In this document: positions 1 to 38,961 of the stretch, in pieces
Position numbering within the stretch: the stretch's first letter is position 1
How the letters are laid out: each line of letters begins with the position of its first letter
Origin: Hippasteria phrygiana
Taxonomy: Eukaryota; Echinodermata; Asteroidea; Valvatida; Goniasteridae
Assembly (NCBI GenBank): GCA_037893225.1
Contig: JAZGUH010000207.1
Location: 620,001-684,000, forward strand
Reading direction: 5' to 3'
DNA: 64,000 bases
The notes under the pieces: model-generated
Seen by the model: only the letters and a program-made list of their open reading frames with translations
Database searches by the model: none
What the model was told of the DNA's origin: nothing
Position numbers and translations under genes: made by a program

Positions 1-158
1 TTATTAGCCAATCAGAAGAGGATTTTTGCAAGCATAACAACGGACATGTGACCAATGCAACCAATCACTTCCATTCTAATGTGCTTGCTCTTCTAATGCC
101 AGTTAGGCTGATGATGCAGTTCCCATGATGCTTTGAGAATGTCGAAAAGGTTTCTTAA

Positions 159-230
159 CCCTAACACTAACAGTCCTCAATCCTCCAATTTAAATTATAT
201 GATTTTCCACACACCGTAGGGAGTTAGGGG
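159..230. repeat. Minimal CCCTAAC/TTAA miniature element
   Basis: A 72-bp unit starts CCCTAAC and ends GTTAGGGG, and TTAA stands directly on both sides (155-158 and 231-234). The interior keeps one CCTCAATCCTCC motif typical of the longer copies. TTAA duplication with C-rich ends is the hallmark of piggyBac-type transposition; the assignment to that superfamily is inference. Confidence 0.6.
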
Positions 231-262
231 TTAAATTTCCTCGTACACGATGTAGGCCTAAA

Positions 263-1242
263 TGCACCTATCAATTGTAATGACGCACGTTACACCCCCG
301 GAGGACGTGCATCATGTCAGGCTATGTCCAGTCAATTCGCGACGAATGGGGTGCGTCAAGTACGGCTTTGGTTCGTCGTAAATACAAAGTGGGTTGCGTC
401 GCGGGTGCGTCATGGTGCGTCATGCAAACCACACGTTACGCGTACGTACGTACTACCCTAGCCCGAGTAACTTGGACCCTTTATCGCCTTTTTTAACATT
501 TGGACATGATCTGGCGATAGTAGGGTCCAAGGCAAGTGTGCGATAGAGAATGGCTTCTAATTCGATACGTCTAAAATCCAAACAAAAAATTCAAAATTCA
601 ACCTTACAACGGCCACCAAAATACTAGATACGCCACCATCTTAACAAGTGGAGTTCCATGATCAGATGAATGTACCAAGGTTTACTTAACATCCAAATAA
701 AAAGTGAAATTTTACCGTTTTATAATTCCCAGAGACCCCCGCAGAACATGTCTTTTCGCTTTCTTGGAGTTCAAATAGTGACTCCTCGACCTTGCATGAC
801 GTCACCCTGATGCGCAGCGCCCGCATGCACCGCGCGACAACCACTGTTTATGCCGGCGACTGTTTCGTGAGTGGTATAACGGTCGCGGTACATGTTCATG
901 TAGTATATTGATTCGAGGTTGCACGCGCGTCATGGGGGAGGGAATTCTTCACGAAACAGTCGCCGGCATAAACAGGCATGATGTAGACTGGTACCTTGTC
1001 CTCTAAAATGGCGATGTTGCTGCAGGGCCAGCTAGCGCAACGCTCCAGATTCTTTGATTGCGCTTTATGTCCGTCATCTGTCCGTCATTGGTGAGTTGCT
1101 GTCATTTATTGCGTCAAAATAACATGTATGGTTAGTCACGAACAGGGCGCAAGGGTACGTCAAGGGACACCAGAAGATGGCCTCACAGTTGACATGGACG
1201 CCCCCGGGGGTGTAACGTGCGTCATTACAATTGATAGGTGCA
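263..1242. repeat. Foldback element with two nested inverted repeats
   Basis: The outer arms 263-299 and 1205-1242 are inverted copies of each other over about 37 bp. A second perfect 26-bp inverted pair lies inside (845-870 and 949-974, core GCCGGCGACTGTTTCGTGA). No convincing reading frame is present between the arms. It is probably a non-autonomous DNA element. Confidence 0.65.
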
Positions 1243-1569
1243 TAACATGACTGTGTCATATAGACCTAATTTTGAACGGAAAGATTGTGACAACGTTAGG
1301 CCTAGGCCCTATACATTTATTATTTAACTTTAAGAAACCAATAAAATCCTAAAGATAACCATTCATTCATGTTCAGAATAAACCTTTTTGATATTCTCAA
1401 AGCATTATTGCAACAGTATCATGAGGCAAAGAAATTTCCGCGGATTGTTTTCACCCCATTTCCCCCAATGCATGCGTGTGGGCGCGGCGCGGTAGCACGG
1501 CTGCTAAGTATGCCGTACGAACCTGAAAAATATTCAGATGACTGGTTTTTTTCTTTGCCACACGCGTTG

Positions 1570-1600
1570 ATATAAAAGCCGCACTGTTGGTGGTCAGTCG
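1570..1600 (+). promoter_or_regulatory. Candidate TATA/initiator core promoter
   Basis: TATAAAA at 1571-1577 is followed 25 bases later by TCAGTC (1594-1599), an initiator-like sequence, giving an expected start near 1596. GC-rich DNA lies just upstream (1478-1505). A strong splice donor follows at 1646. The position is right for the KIAA0930-like gene that begins 1.5 kb downstream, but no transcript evidence is available. Confidence 0.4.
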
Positions 1601-1645
1601 ACAAAATCGATACAAAACTGCGGAGTGCCGATGGCTGTGGTCTTG
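1596..1645 (+). other. Candidate first exon ending in GTAAGT donor
   Basis: A short segment runs from the predicted start to a consensus donor, CTTG/GTAAGT at 1646. It contains ATG at 1631 followed by only four codons. That ATG frame ends in phase 0, while the first recognised coding exon (3139) needs one preceding base. Spliced directly, this ATG would therefore start a short out-of-frame upstream ORF. It may be a 5' UTR exon, may splice to an unseen exon, or may be fortuitous. Confidence 0.3.
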
Positions 1646-2089
1646 GTAAGTGAAATTTCCATAAAATTTCACATTTTTGAGTGACATTTCAAGGAACTGA
1701 ACCTATTAAACCTACGTGTACATAGCCATATCAATATAAGGCATATAGGGCCTATGTTGGGTTATACAATTTTGTGACAAGAGAAAAACTATAGAAAAAA
1801 AATCTTCCACAGCAGTTCCAATGTGTCTCTCTGTAAGGTTTGTGAAAAGCTTACACAGTTCTGGAAGTACTTTCCCGACGGGTAGAAATATTTCACAAAA
1901 AATATAAAATAGTTTGACGTGAACCGGCATCAGCTTATTTTAGCTACATGTACACGTATTTGGCCGGGCACGGCACTGAACATGGGCAGTGAGTGATTTG
2001 GGGTTCCATGCCTTCATTGTCATTCTGACTTTGTATTTAGGAGATAGGAATCAGACCAAATGCAATTTCAGACTTTATTTGCCATAAAA

Positions 2090-2231
2090 CCCTAACCCTC
2101 CAGGGTATTTTGGCTAGAAACCCTGCCGGATGCATCAGATTGCATACTTTGTCACATTGACTTGTGTGCAGAGTGCAGCAAGGTCAAGCTGTCACCACAG
2201 ATGCACTGTGCTGTGTCTGGCAGGGTTAGGG
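2090..2231. repeat. CCCTAAC miniature element
   Basis: The unit begins CCCTAACCC and ends GTTAGGG before TTAA (2232-2235). The left flank is AAAA rather than TTAA, so this copy is slightly degraded. The interior lacks the CCTCCAAAATCC motif. Confidence 0.4.
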
Positions 2232-3138
2232 TTAAAAAAAAAAATCCTCCAGAGAGATGAATCAGAAAAATATGCTTATTATCTGCAATTAAATCAGGAT
2301 TTGATTTAAAATCTTATAAAAAAAAATTTATTTTAGAAAAAAAAAATAAAAATACAAACCAGAGCTGGGAATCGAACCCATACATACATGTACAGGGCAC
2401 TTACGAGTCGCCAACATTAATTTTATTCCCCAACATTTCATATGCGTTAGGTTAGGTACGCATAGGCTAGGTTCAATTACCTGAAATATCACTCGAAATG
2501 GTTACATTTTACGACAGTTTCGCTTAAACCTCCTATACTTAAACTATCACAGCCTATCAAAAATATTTACAGTTTGTGTGTGTTTCAATCTGTCATTTGA
2601 TAGGTTTTGATCTGTACAGCAGCTGGGTTGATTTTGGCCCCGAGAACAAGAGGGTTAATACCAAGACCACAGGCTTCACCACTGCAAAGTTTGACATCGT
2701 TTGTTGTCGACTGAGCGCGCCTTAAACGCCATTGACAAACCACAGTGTTAAAATAAGGCGCCCTCATTCGACAACCAAAAAACCCACTAAACGTCCAGGT
2801 TTTTTTGTCTTACTTCTAAAAGTTAAGTCATGTGTGAATTGTTACAGAAATTATCACAAGTAAAACTTTGTGAACGCAAGTTGTTTAAACTGGCTTATTC
2901 GGTTACGGGTACTCGATTCCATAATCTAGAACCGGTTCCTGACATTTAGCAATCAGATACTCGGTTGCCCAGTTTGGATGCACAGCCCTAACCCAGACAT
3001 CCATCTGGCTAAAACCATGTGCACTACAATGTAATTTCCTGCATGACGTACAGTATGATATCATGCAATGGTAATTTTTTGTATTTTGGCTGATGTGAAG
3101 TTTTTCTCTCTTTTTTTTTTTTTGGCACAATGCTGTAG
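2232..3138. other. No gene seen; intron or upstream DNA
   Basis: This stretch is AT-rich with short A runs and a degenerate ACTCGG-type repeat near 2900-2950. A polypyrimidine tract (3109-3124) and TAG at 3136-3138 form the acceptor of the first recognised coding exon. No other exon with usable splice sites was found here. Confidence 0.4.
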
Positions 3139-31234
<28,096 letters not shown>

Positions 31235-31840
31235 TATTGAGTTCTTCCCGTCCACCTAGCAATGTCAACTCAGGACAGTGACCCCACAGTGCTGCTCCGC
31301 CTCCCAAGAAGGCCCTCGTCATGCCCCGCCCCCCCTCTCTGGACTCGGTGAGGTCTTTGCTATTTTTCTACGCCGTCGAGAAACTGTAGATAGTTCCTTC
31401 CTTTTAAAGCTGTGGCGGAATTTGTCAGCCTGCCACCCAATGTTGAAGCGGTCAAGCGTTTAGATGCCATGTTTGAATTTTTTTGAGCTTCCCCCTCCCA
31501 CAATACAACACAGCATTACATTTTATACTTGAGTCCCTTGGGGGGTGATTTTTCTATTCAAAACGGACGGGAGGATTTTTAGGATGGGGGTCCAAAATCA
31601 GGCCCCAAAAAATTGTGTTGCCTTTAAATGGGAAAAATCGGGAGTTAGGGTCGGTGGGTTGAACTTATTATTTTATTTTATTTGTTTGTTAACCATCCAT
31701 GAAAACAATAGTACATGTCGTGTAACTCGGAAGAGTCGGGGGGTAAAAAGTATTTAAAAGTGAGATTGCGAAATGCAGGTGTGTGCCGTCGTAGCTGTAT
31801 TTAACGACAATGATTTTAATAAAACTTGTTCATTTTATGT
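31235..31840 (+). other. KIAA0930: Probable 3' UTR of the KIAA0930 homologue
   Basis: No repeat is recognised up to AATAAA at 31818-31823, which is a reasonable polyadenylation signal. Cleavage would be expected 10-30 bases further. The end point is inferred. Confidence 0.45.
31818..31823 (+). terminator. Candidate polyadenylation signal AATAAA
   Basis: AATAAA, 584 bases after the KIAA0930 stop codon; the next canonical candidate lies beyond other repeats. Confidence 0.4.
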
Positions 31841-32177
31841 GGGAAAAGGTGACATTTTGAAAATTTCTTTAAAGAAAATTAAAAAAACAATTTAAAAAAA
31901 ACAATGGTGACCCGACTTTTGTGATTTTTAGGGTCGGTCGCGGAGGGCAACACAACTATTTTTGTTTTGCCTCGCATCCAGAGCCCAGAATCACAATGAG
32001 GTTGAAGCAGTTAAACTCTAAAGTAACACTAATCTTCGCCAAGGCGGGGACGATGGCTTCAGATGTGATTTTCTACGGAGTAGGATATGATTTTGATGCC
32101 ATTGATTTTGATCCGGTCCGTCCACTTTGAATTAAAAAAAATCAAACCAAGGGGTTATTAACACTGCTATTTTAAAA

Positions 32178-32380
32178 CCCTAACCGTCCCAAACCTGCCA
32201 AAATCCAAATTTTGATGGGTTCAGGACTGTAGAGCCTTGGCACCCATTACTTAACATGGAGCTACATGTATGATGCCCCAATTTGTCCAAGTCCAAAGAA
32301 TGTGCCATTAGGATACTGCACAGTGTTGGATTTTGACAGGTTGAGGACACTTCCTAGTAAAAAATGCCGAGGGGTAAGGG
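32178..32380. repeat. CCCTAAC element
   Basis: Starts CCCTAACCGTCCC, ends GTAAGGG/TTAA (32381-32384). Interior CCAAAATCCAAATTTTGATG and GTTGGATTTTGACAGGTTG match the 21682 copy. Confidence 0.6.
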
Positions 32381-32539
32381 TTAAGATTATTAAATAATGA
32401 AAACTAAAAAAGCAAGCTTGGATTGCATTGTTGTAGAACTAACTAAAACAGTTTTCTGAAATTGTGGTCACTTTTTCGGGAAAAGATTTCTTTTGGGGGG
32501 GGGGGGGCTGGGGGTGGGGAATCTTTGGAAACTGATCAC

Positions 32540-32710
32540 TGTATTTTTTGTATTGAAATCACCCAATACAAGGCTAAAAGCCATTCTAGGTACATTGTAT
32601 AAAAGGGTTACGATCAGAGGTGGTAGGGTTGGCGACATTTTGAATTTCCAACCCCCACCACCCTTTACGGTTTTCCTGGGCCCAGATCTAAATAGAGGAT
32701 AATTCTTCAA
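32540..32710. repeat. GGTGGTAGGG repeat, reverse-related copy
   Basis: AGAGGTGGTAGGGTTGGC and CGGTTTTCCTGGGCCCAGAT, then CTAAATAGAGGA, are shared with 18340-18640 and 45562-45620. Confidence 0.5.
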
Positions 32711-33407
32711 CAGATACCAGAGAAATGATCCCAATTTTCAGACCTATAGACCCAGGCGGGGTATTATTGTATAAACCTCCAACTTTGAATCAGTACTTTC
32801 ACAAGTATGCTAACTGCCCGTTATTTATGAAGGTGGGAACCTTTCACATTCCAATGCGTCAGTATTTTGTAAATACATTTGTCTGTGTATATTTTGTTCG
32901 GTTGGTTGACAGGAAATACATGTATTGGGATGTAGATATTTATTAATTTACTGCGGACACGGTTTCACTGTGTGAAGCCCGGGAAGGGAGAGGGTGGTAA
33001 TTTTGTTCCTATGAATTTAGCTTATTCATACGTGGCATCCGACTTGAGATCCTGACATACATTTTATCTCAGGATGATGACACATTACAGGTGGGTCGTC
33101 AGGAAGGGTAAACAAACAGTCTCAGAACACAGCCTCTTGCATATATAATGTACTGGTTTTATTATTCGATTTCTTTGGCAAGACTCTTCTGCAGGGGATT
33201 GAACACTGGATTCGGTTGTATCTAAAGCAAAGACTGTAAAAACTGGGTTCAATTTTCACCCAAACTGACTGAAGACAAAACATAAGCAAATATGGCTGAA
33301 CTGATTCATGTGACATGTGTGCATGAACTAACTAAACTATTGATGGCGCTCTTAAGCAACTCTGGTTCACCAGAACATCCTCTGCCCCGATGAGCCCCGA
33401 TGAGGGC

Positions 33408-34390
33408 CTAGTCCTCATCTCTATAGCCTTCCGCTGGATAGATGACGGCTATCTTGGTGATGGGTCTGACATACTCTCCAGCAGATGTCCGTACCTTGAT
33501 GTTGCGAACTGTCCCTTCTGGTCCAGGGTAGACGTCCAGAACTCGGCCGATGTGCCACTTGCCTCGGACTGCGTTCTGGTCAGCCACAGTCACGATGTCG
33601 TTCACTCGAACATTATGCCTCTCTGCCTGCCACTTCTTGCGTGGAACCAACAGCGGTAGCACATCTCGGCTCCAGCGTCGCCAGAATGAGTCCACGACCT
33701 TCTGTATGAACTCTACTCGGTGCCTTGGGGTACCTCAGATGAAGACCTTCCAAGCAGGATGTCGTTTGGGCAGAGGTAAGCGCCATCATCTGGGTCGTTC
33801 GGGATTCTTCCAATCAGTCGCTGATTGATGAGATTGGCAACTTCGAGCAGGACTGTGTAGAGCTCAAAAGGTGTGAGCACTTGGGCTCCAATTGCGTGCT
33901 TCAGTGCAGACTTGCAGCTTTTTACGAGTGCCTCGGCACAGCCATTCTGGTGTGGGGCTGCAGGTGAGATGAACTTCCATCTGTTTTTCTGCGCAGAACT
34001 GCTGAAGTTCTTTGGCATGCCACCCCCTTTATCATCTCGCTCGGCTCTCGCTCGGCTCTCGCTCGGCTCTCGCTCGGCTCTCGCTCGGCTCTCGCTCGGC
34101 TCTCGCTCGGCTCTCGTTCGGCTCTCGCTCGGCTCTCGCTCGGCTCTCGCTCGGCTCTCGCTCTTGTTCAGCTCCTACTAGCTGTGTGCCATTGTCGCTT
34201 ATCATTACTGCCGGATAGCCTCGGATTGAGAAGAACCTGCATGTACTCCATGGTGGAACAGTCAACTGCTAGCTCCAGGTGGAATGCTCTCGTGTTTAGG
34301 CATGTGAAGATAACGCCGTAGTGTTTTGATATCTTGTTGCGCCCGATCTTCACCTGGTAGGGTCCAAAGTCAGGCCTCAAATTTAAGATT
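33408..34390 (-). pseudogene. BEL/Pao integrase remnant
   Basis: Read on the minus strand in three frames. First 34380-34180: PDFGPYQVKIGR and HLELAVDCS, then ISDNGTQLVGA, the first two acidic positions of the integrase core. Then 34018-33713 with PAAPHQNGCAEALVKSCK, carrying the third (E). Then 33695-33408, the C-terminal domain with RKKWQ, VNDIV, GKWHIGRV and YPGPEGTVRNIKV typical of BEL/Pao. Frameshifts, and a minisatellite between 34036 and 34163, break the frame. It would have inserted the retroelement DNA. Not functional. Confidence 0.85.
34036..34163. repeat. Minisatellite, 11-bp unit, about eleven copies
   Basis: CTCGCTCGGCT repeated from 34036 to 34156 plus a partial copy, with one T variant near 34115. 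It stands exactly between the ISDNGTQLVGA and PAAPHQNG parts of the integrase, which in intact elements are separated by a few tens of residues. Confidence 0.9.
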
Positions 34391-35065
34391 TTCTAGGGCA
34401 CGGCCATTTTGGCTTCGATAATTTTGGCAGGGCACCAAGGCCAAAGCAAAGGGCACCAAGGCCAATGGCATTTTGTTTAAAGGGCACAGAGGCCAGTCAT
34501 TATTACTTCTATTAGAAATATTCTGTGAAGCCCTGTAAAACTCTACAAGCTCTGTAAAACTCCACAGATACATGTGCATTTACATGAATGTTTGTCGCTT
34601 TAATCGATCTTTTCGTGGCATTTTTACAAACTTGATAGTTCAGGTTATTATAAACAACACACAATACATCGGTCATACAATAAATGATGCCATGCGCTGC
34701 ACGTGCACAACTCCATGATGAAAGCGCGAGCGAACTTGACAACCAACAACTTGGTCGATTTTGCCTGGTAACCTATGCACAAAATATAACCTGGGTACCA
34801 GGCACAATCGACCAGTGGTTGGCAAATACAATGTAGTCACTGATTGAACTTGGCCGTTCGTACGTGTACGTGCTTAAGATTAAATCTGGCTTCTGCCCCC
34901 TGCATTCGAAATTAAAATGCTGATGGAGGGATCGAAACCAGCCTGTATCAAGCTCCGTGTCGTATGCATGCTGCAGCAGCCGTACGTACATGTACATGTA
35001 GTACTTGTGTCCGGTACCAGTCTGGCCCGCCTGCACCACTGTTGCCGCGCTAGTGTGCCGAGTGT
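34391..35065. other. Foreign block between RT and integrase remnants
   Basis: No BEL/Pao similarity is seen here; the RNase H and integrase N-terminal regions expected at this place are missing. The block has AAGGGCACCAAGGCCAA repeats (34430-34490) and an inverted pair TGGTCGATTTTGCCTGGTAA / GGTACCAGGCACAATCGACC (34752-34815). The origin is unknown. Confidence 0.5.
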
Positions 35066-35919
35066 GCCAGCCTTTCAACCTTAAATCCTCCTTTGCTTAG
35101 GATGATATCTAGGGCACTCATCAACCTTTGCGCATCTTGTATTGTGGGGACAGAATCACAGATGTCATCCATGTAGGTGTTCTCTTTCAACACTCGTGCT
35201 GCCTCTGGAAACTTATATTTTCCTTCTTCTGCTGTTTTCTTCAATCCTGTTTGCGCCATAGCCGGTGCAGGCTTGTCTCCGAACGTGAGGACAGTTTTGA
35301 CGTAAACATCTGGCTGTTGGTCAGTCTTCATGTCTCTCCACAGGAACCGGTGAACATGCTGATCCCTCTCTGGTATTAAAATTCTGTGGTACATTTTTGA
35401 AATGTCACCGATGACAGCTACTTCGTTCTCTCGAAATCTCAGGACCACTCCAATCAGGTTGTTCAGTAGGTCGGGCCCTTTCATCCAGTAGTCATTCAAA
35501 CGATGCCCTTGATATATCGCCGATGTTTTGAACACTATGCGTAGTGGGGTGCTTTTACTGTCTGGCTTCAGGACTCCATGGTGAGCGATGTAGTGAATTG
35601 GACCGGTGTAGGACTTTAACTCCTCTTCAGACAGCTTTCTGGCAAACTGCATCTCTGTCATCTCTTTTATCTGTTTATCGTAGGCGCTGGCATGGTCAGA
35701 ATTCTTCATAAGTCGTCGTTCTGTTGATTCTAGTTTTCGCTCTGCCTGTAGTTTATTATCTGGAATTAGATTTGGATCCCTTTTCCATGGGTAGGGCAAT
35801 GGCATAATCCAATGGTTGCCAATCTTAGTACAACTTTCGTCAATGATTCTGGCTTCCTCTATTTCAGTAGGGCTCATTTTGTGTGGTTTACAGCTGCATG
35901 TATTCGAACTAACTCCCAT
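35066..35919 (-). pseudogene. BEL/Pao reverse transcriptase remnant
   Basis: A frame of about 285 codons on the minus strand. It shows GPIHYIAHHGV, TPLRIVFKTSA, AVIGDISKMYHRI (first catalytic Asp) and YMDD at 35164-35175 followed by VERLAHS. These are reverse transcriptase motifs of BEL/Pao type, upstream of a palm domain end that is lost: similarity stops after ILSKGGFKVE near 35066. The role was copying element RNA into DNA. The frame is open but truncated and detached from an intact protease, so it is a relic. Confidence 0.9.
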
Positions 35920-36039
35920 GGCTTCAGTTGTCCAGAAATCTGCTCAGTCGTCTGGTGTCGAAAACTTCACGCGCAATACTCGGCTGGTTCGTGTTGGTTC
36001 CCCAGGGATTGCTCCGAAAATCACCTAACCCAGTGGTGA

Positions 36040-36453
36040 TCGACGAGCAACTAGATTTCCAGCTTCTCTGGTCTCTCCGCAGTGCATCTTTGCATAATCT
36101 ATTCCGATCAAAAGATCAACAGAGCCGCTTCCTCGATGGAGACTTTCGGGGTGGATTTTGAAGGGTTGTGCTATGGTTGTCAGCTGCACATCGACCAACT
36201 CGTCACTGATGCAGGGAATGCCGTTGGCTGATACTCTATGGAACTGGGACTTGTTCAGGGGGGAGGATACGAACCTCGTATATATGTTTGTTCGTAATTC
36301 TTCTTCCTCTCCTCCAACCTTGGTGATTGCGGTTACAACTTCTTTTCCTTTCAGCTTCAGATTTCGGCAAGTGACATCCGAATTAAACTTATCTGAGCTC
36401 CGGAGTCAAACAGTAGGTTTCCTAGCTGATGGTTGCCATGGTTACCGATAACA
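36040..36453 (-). pseudogene. BEL/Pao aspartic protease remnant
   Basis: Read on the minus strand with at least two frameshifts. LLFDSGAQISLI (36375-36420) contains the D-S-G active site of a retroelement protease; TNIYTRF and LLIGIDYAKMH follow in other frames. It joins the zinc-knuckle part upstream and the reverse transcriptase downstream. Confidence 0.75.
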
Positions 36454-36720
36454 TCAACCAAAAACAGCGGGTGGAATTGCTTCTCTGCAGCTTACTGATG
36501 CGATGCCAACAAGACTGGTGCTACTGCGAGCAGTAGGGTGTAACAGTGGGTGATGAAAGAGCTGACATTGGGTGCCATTCATCATCTCTGGGCATTGGCG
36601 TCTTCTGGAACAGGTCGTAGCATTATGGTTTCTGCCGGCCTTCTTCAAACAACTGAAACATCCATGGTTGTTTTTCATCAACTGCATTCGGTCAGCGGGG
36701 CTCATGGACTTTAATTTGTA
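36454..36720 (-). pseudogene. BEL/Pao gag zinc-knuckle remnant
   Basis: CFSCLKKAGRNHNATTC at the minus strand (36601-36665) is a C-X2-C-X6-H-X4-C type knuckle, followed by a second Cys cluster. It marks the gag/pol junction. The upstream part of gag and the 5' LTR are not found before the flanking repeat. Confidence 0.75.
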
Positions 36721-36781
36721 AATGAAGCATGTTGAAGACAGAAACTAAATGTAGGAAGCAGGTTTTGTACATGCCATCTGT

Positions 36782-36938
36782 CAGTGTTGTAGTCAAGACC
36801 ACACAAGACCAGCAGTCTTAATCCAAGTCTTAAGCTATTCAAATGAACTGTAACAAAAGCATTCCTTTGTCATGGTTTATGCCTGTTACTTGTGCCTCTT
36901 ACAAGCTGGTCTTGTGCATGGTCTTGACTACAACACTG
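36782..36938. repeat. hAT-like miniature element, GTAGTCGAG family, perfect duplication
   Basis: Ends CAGTGTTGTAGTCAAG and CTTGACTACAACACTG; octamer CCATCTGT on both sides (36774-36781, 36939-36946). It inserted next to the gag end of the retroelement. Confidence 0.85.
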
Positions 36939-37639
36939 CCATCTGTAATGGGCCACATCTTGAGATCCAATTAAGCTACTTTGTACATTGTGTAGACCTA
37001 GCATTTTGGTCAGGATTATTTCTAAACGCCCTACTCACCAACACTAGGTAAACACAAATTCTCTGGAATTGTAGGAGGTGGGTGAACAATCACCTTAAAC
37101 TTGGGTTAACTTTTGGGTTAACCACCCTGTATGTCGTCATTCTGAGATAAAATATGTCGGGATCTCAACAAGTTGGATGGCACTTCTAGAGCCCGTAAGA
37201 ACGAATTAGCTAATTTGTGCGAACGAAAGAGGAATTTCTGGGAACAAATTAGCCATTTGCCACCCTGTCTCTTCCCGGGCTTCAGATCACTGTGAAAGCC
37301 GTGGAGACGATTCTTTGTCCCAAATGGATAGTTGGATTAGGAGGCTGTTATTTTTAATATTGGGCATTCAAAAAAGTCAAGAGCCCAAAAAGATAATCAG
37401 ATTGAACCCTTTCCTTACCAATGTCGAGTTTTATACTCAACCGGCCTCAGCACCACTGCTGCTTACCAATGTCAGGTTTATCTGTAGTAACACCAAGATC
37501 TTGAGTCCCATTACACCAGACCACCAGGCCACAGTGCTCCCAAAAAGTCTTGTCGTTCAACCCTTATGGGTCATACACTACTTGCCAAATGACTATTAAA
37601 GATGACGAGAGAAGTCTGCGTCATTTTCTAGTTTTATGT

Positions 37640-37810
37640 AGATTGCGGTAAAACCGTGACGTAACTCACGAATTTGACTAGAGAAACCGTGGTCCGGGGC
37701 TAGGTTGATCCAGTTGGACTAGCTAGTCAAACCACACAGCGTTCCGAGTGACATCTAGATTGACTATGGTTAAGTCTAGTCACTCTAGTCGCCCAACGGA
37801 ATTGCTCCTA
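37640..37810. repeat. Dispersed repeat shared with 49595-49760
   Basis: AAACCGTGACGTAACTC, GACTAGAGAAACC, GGTTGATCCAG and GACTATGGTTAAGTCTAGTC occur in the same order in both places. Confidence 0.65.
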
Positions 37811-38049
37811 GATGTCAAAGCATTGGGTTTCCCACATTTCTCCGGAAGTATTGTATGTACATGTATTGTATATATTTTACGCTCAGACCTTGGAAATAGG
37901 TCAGGTAACTAAGAGATGAAATTATGGGATTTCGGGGAAAAATGAACATGTCAATTTAACATAAAATTCCCAGTAGAGTTGTTTTAGGGCAGGTTAAAAT
38001 GTGGGTATGTGTATGTGTGTATATTGACAATAACACACGTGTAATAAAC

Positions 38050-38220
38050 AGTACAGGTTCTGTATATACTTCCGAGGACAAGAGGAGAAAGAAAATACAA
38101 AGAAATCTTTCAGTCCTTGCAAGTCAAGTCTTTTGTTGAAATCGGTCCTCGCAAGTAGAAATACGTGCTTAGTCTATGGGGTTGGGTTATATTAAAGGAA
38201 CAATAGGAAACACACAGCAT
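38050..38220. repeat. Dispersed repeat shared with 63110-63320 (reverse)
   Basis: CCGAGGACAAGAGGAGAAAG, GTGCTTAGTCTATGGG and TTATATTAAAGGAACAATAG appear reversed near the right end of the window. Confidence 0.6.
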
Positions 38221-38515
38221 TGTCATCGCAAGTATTGGGACTACATGCACTCGCTTATGTCCGATTCAACTGCTTGGAACTTTCAGCAGCTGTCAAAAGC
38301 TATTTTGATGAAAGAAAGAATTGTGTGGTCACAGTGTTGATAGCGTCCATAGTCATTTGCAGTACATGCACATTGAATTTTTTTAAACATACAATGGACT
38401 GTATACATGTACGCTACTTGCAGCTGAGAAATTAAAATACATATTCAGTAGACCAGACCAGGGTTTAAAGATGATGTTGATTGCTGGGAGAAGTCTGCGT
38501 CATTTTTTATTTTAC

Positions 38516-38761
38516 GACTTTTGAGAGCTATTTTTTATCAAGTCCCCTCTAGCGCAGCATGCACAGCCCGCTGGTGCCATTTGTCTCAAAGTTATCGCTG
38601 CGGGCAGCAAACAAATCGACGTCATAGGACGAACTATCTTTTGTGCATAAAAGGGGAGTTGGTCCTATGACGTCAAATTGTTTGCTGCCCGCAGTGACGA
38701 CTTTTAGACAAATGGCACCAGCGGGCTAGAGGGGACGTGTTAAAAATAGCTCTCAAAAGTC
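38516..38761. repeat. Palindromic foldback, 246 bp
   Basis: The arms GACTTTTGAGAGCTA...CTGCGGGCAGCAAACAA and reverse pair over about 110 bp with a small loop (TTTTGTGCATAAAAGG). They are related to the arms of 9361-9907. Confidence 0.8.
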
Positions 38762-38961
38762 ACTTGTTTGTTATTTCATGGCGAAACAAAATTTGCTGTT
38801 TTAATTTACAATACACAAAGGTGTAGTAAAGGTGATTTATTCACACTGCATTTGAAAAAGGTCGACACATCCGTCTACACTGTAACTCTGCCCGAAATAA
38901 ACAAAACTGACACTATGATAAACTTCGGCAGGTTTATATGTATTTACCAGGCCTCCAAAAT

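Larger units (their letters stand above)
32956..37305. repeat. Large foldback whose arms enclose the BEL/Pao remnant
   Basis: The left arm 32956-33094 (GTGTGAAGCCCGGGAAG, GTGGCATCCGACTTG, GATCCTGACATACATTTTAT) and right arm 37121-37305 (ATAAAATATGTCGGGATC, GATGGCACTTCTAGAGC, CTTCCCGGGCTTCAGATC) are inverted relatives, the right one containing about 50 more bases. The inner part of the arms equals the ends of the element at 57201-58082. Confidence 0.65.

Noticed and set aside
33408..36720. Active retrotransposon or domesticated gene
   Set aside because: Several frameshifts, missing RNase H, missing 5' gag and LTR, and a minisatellite within the integrase show decay; only the reverse transcriptase frame happens to be open.
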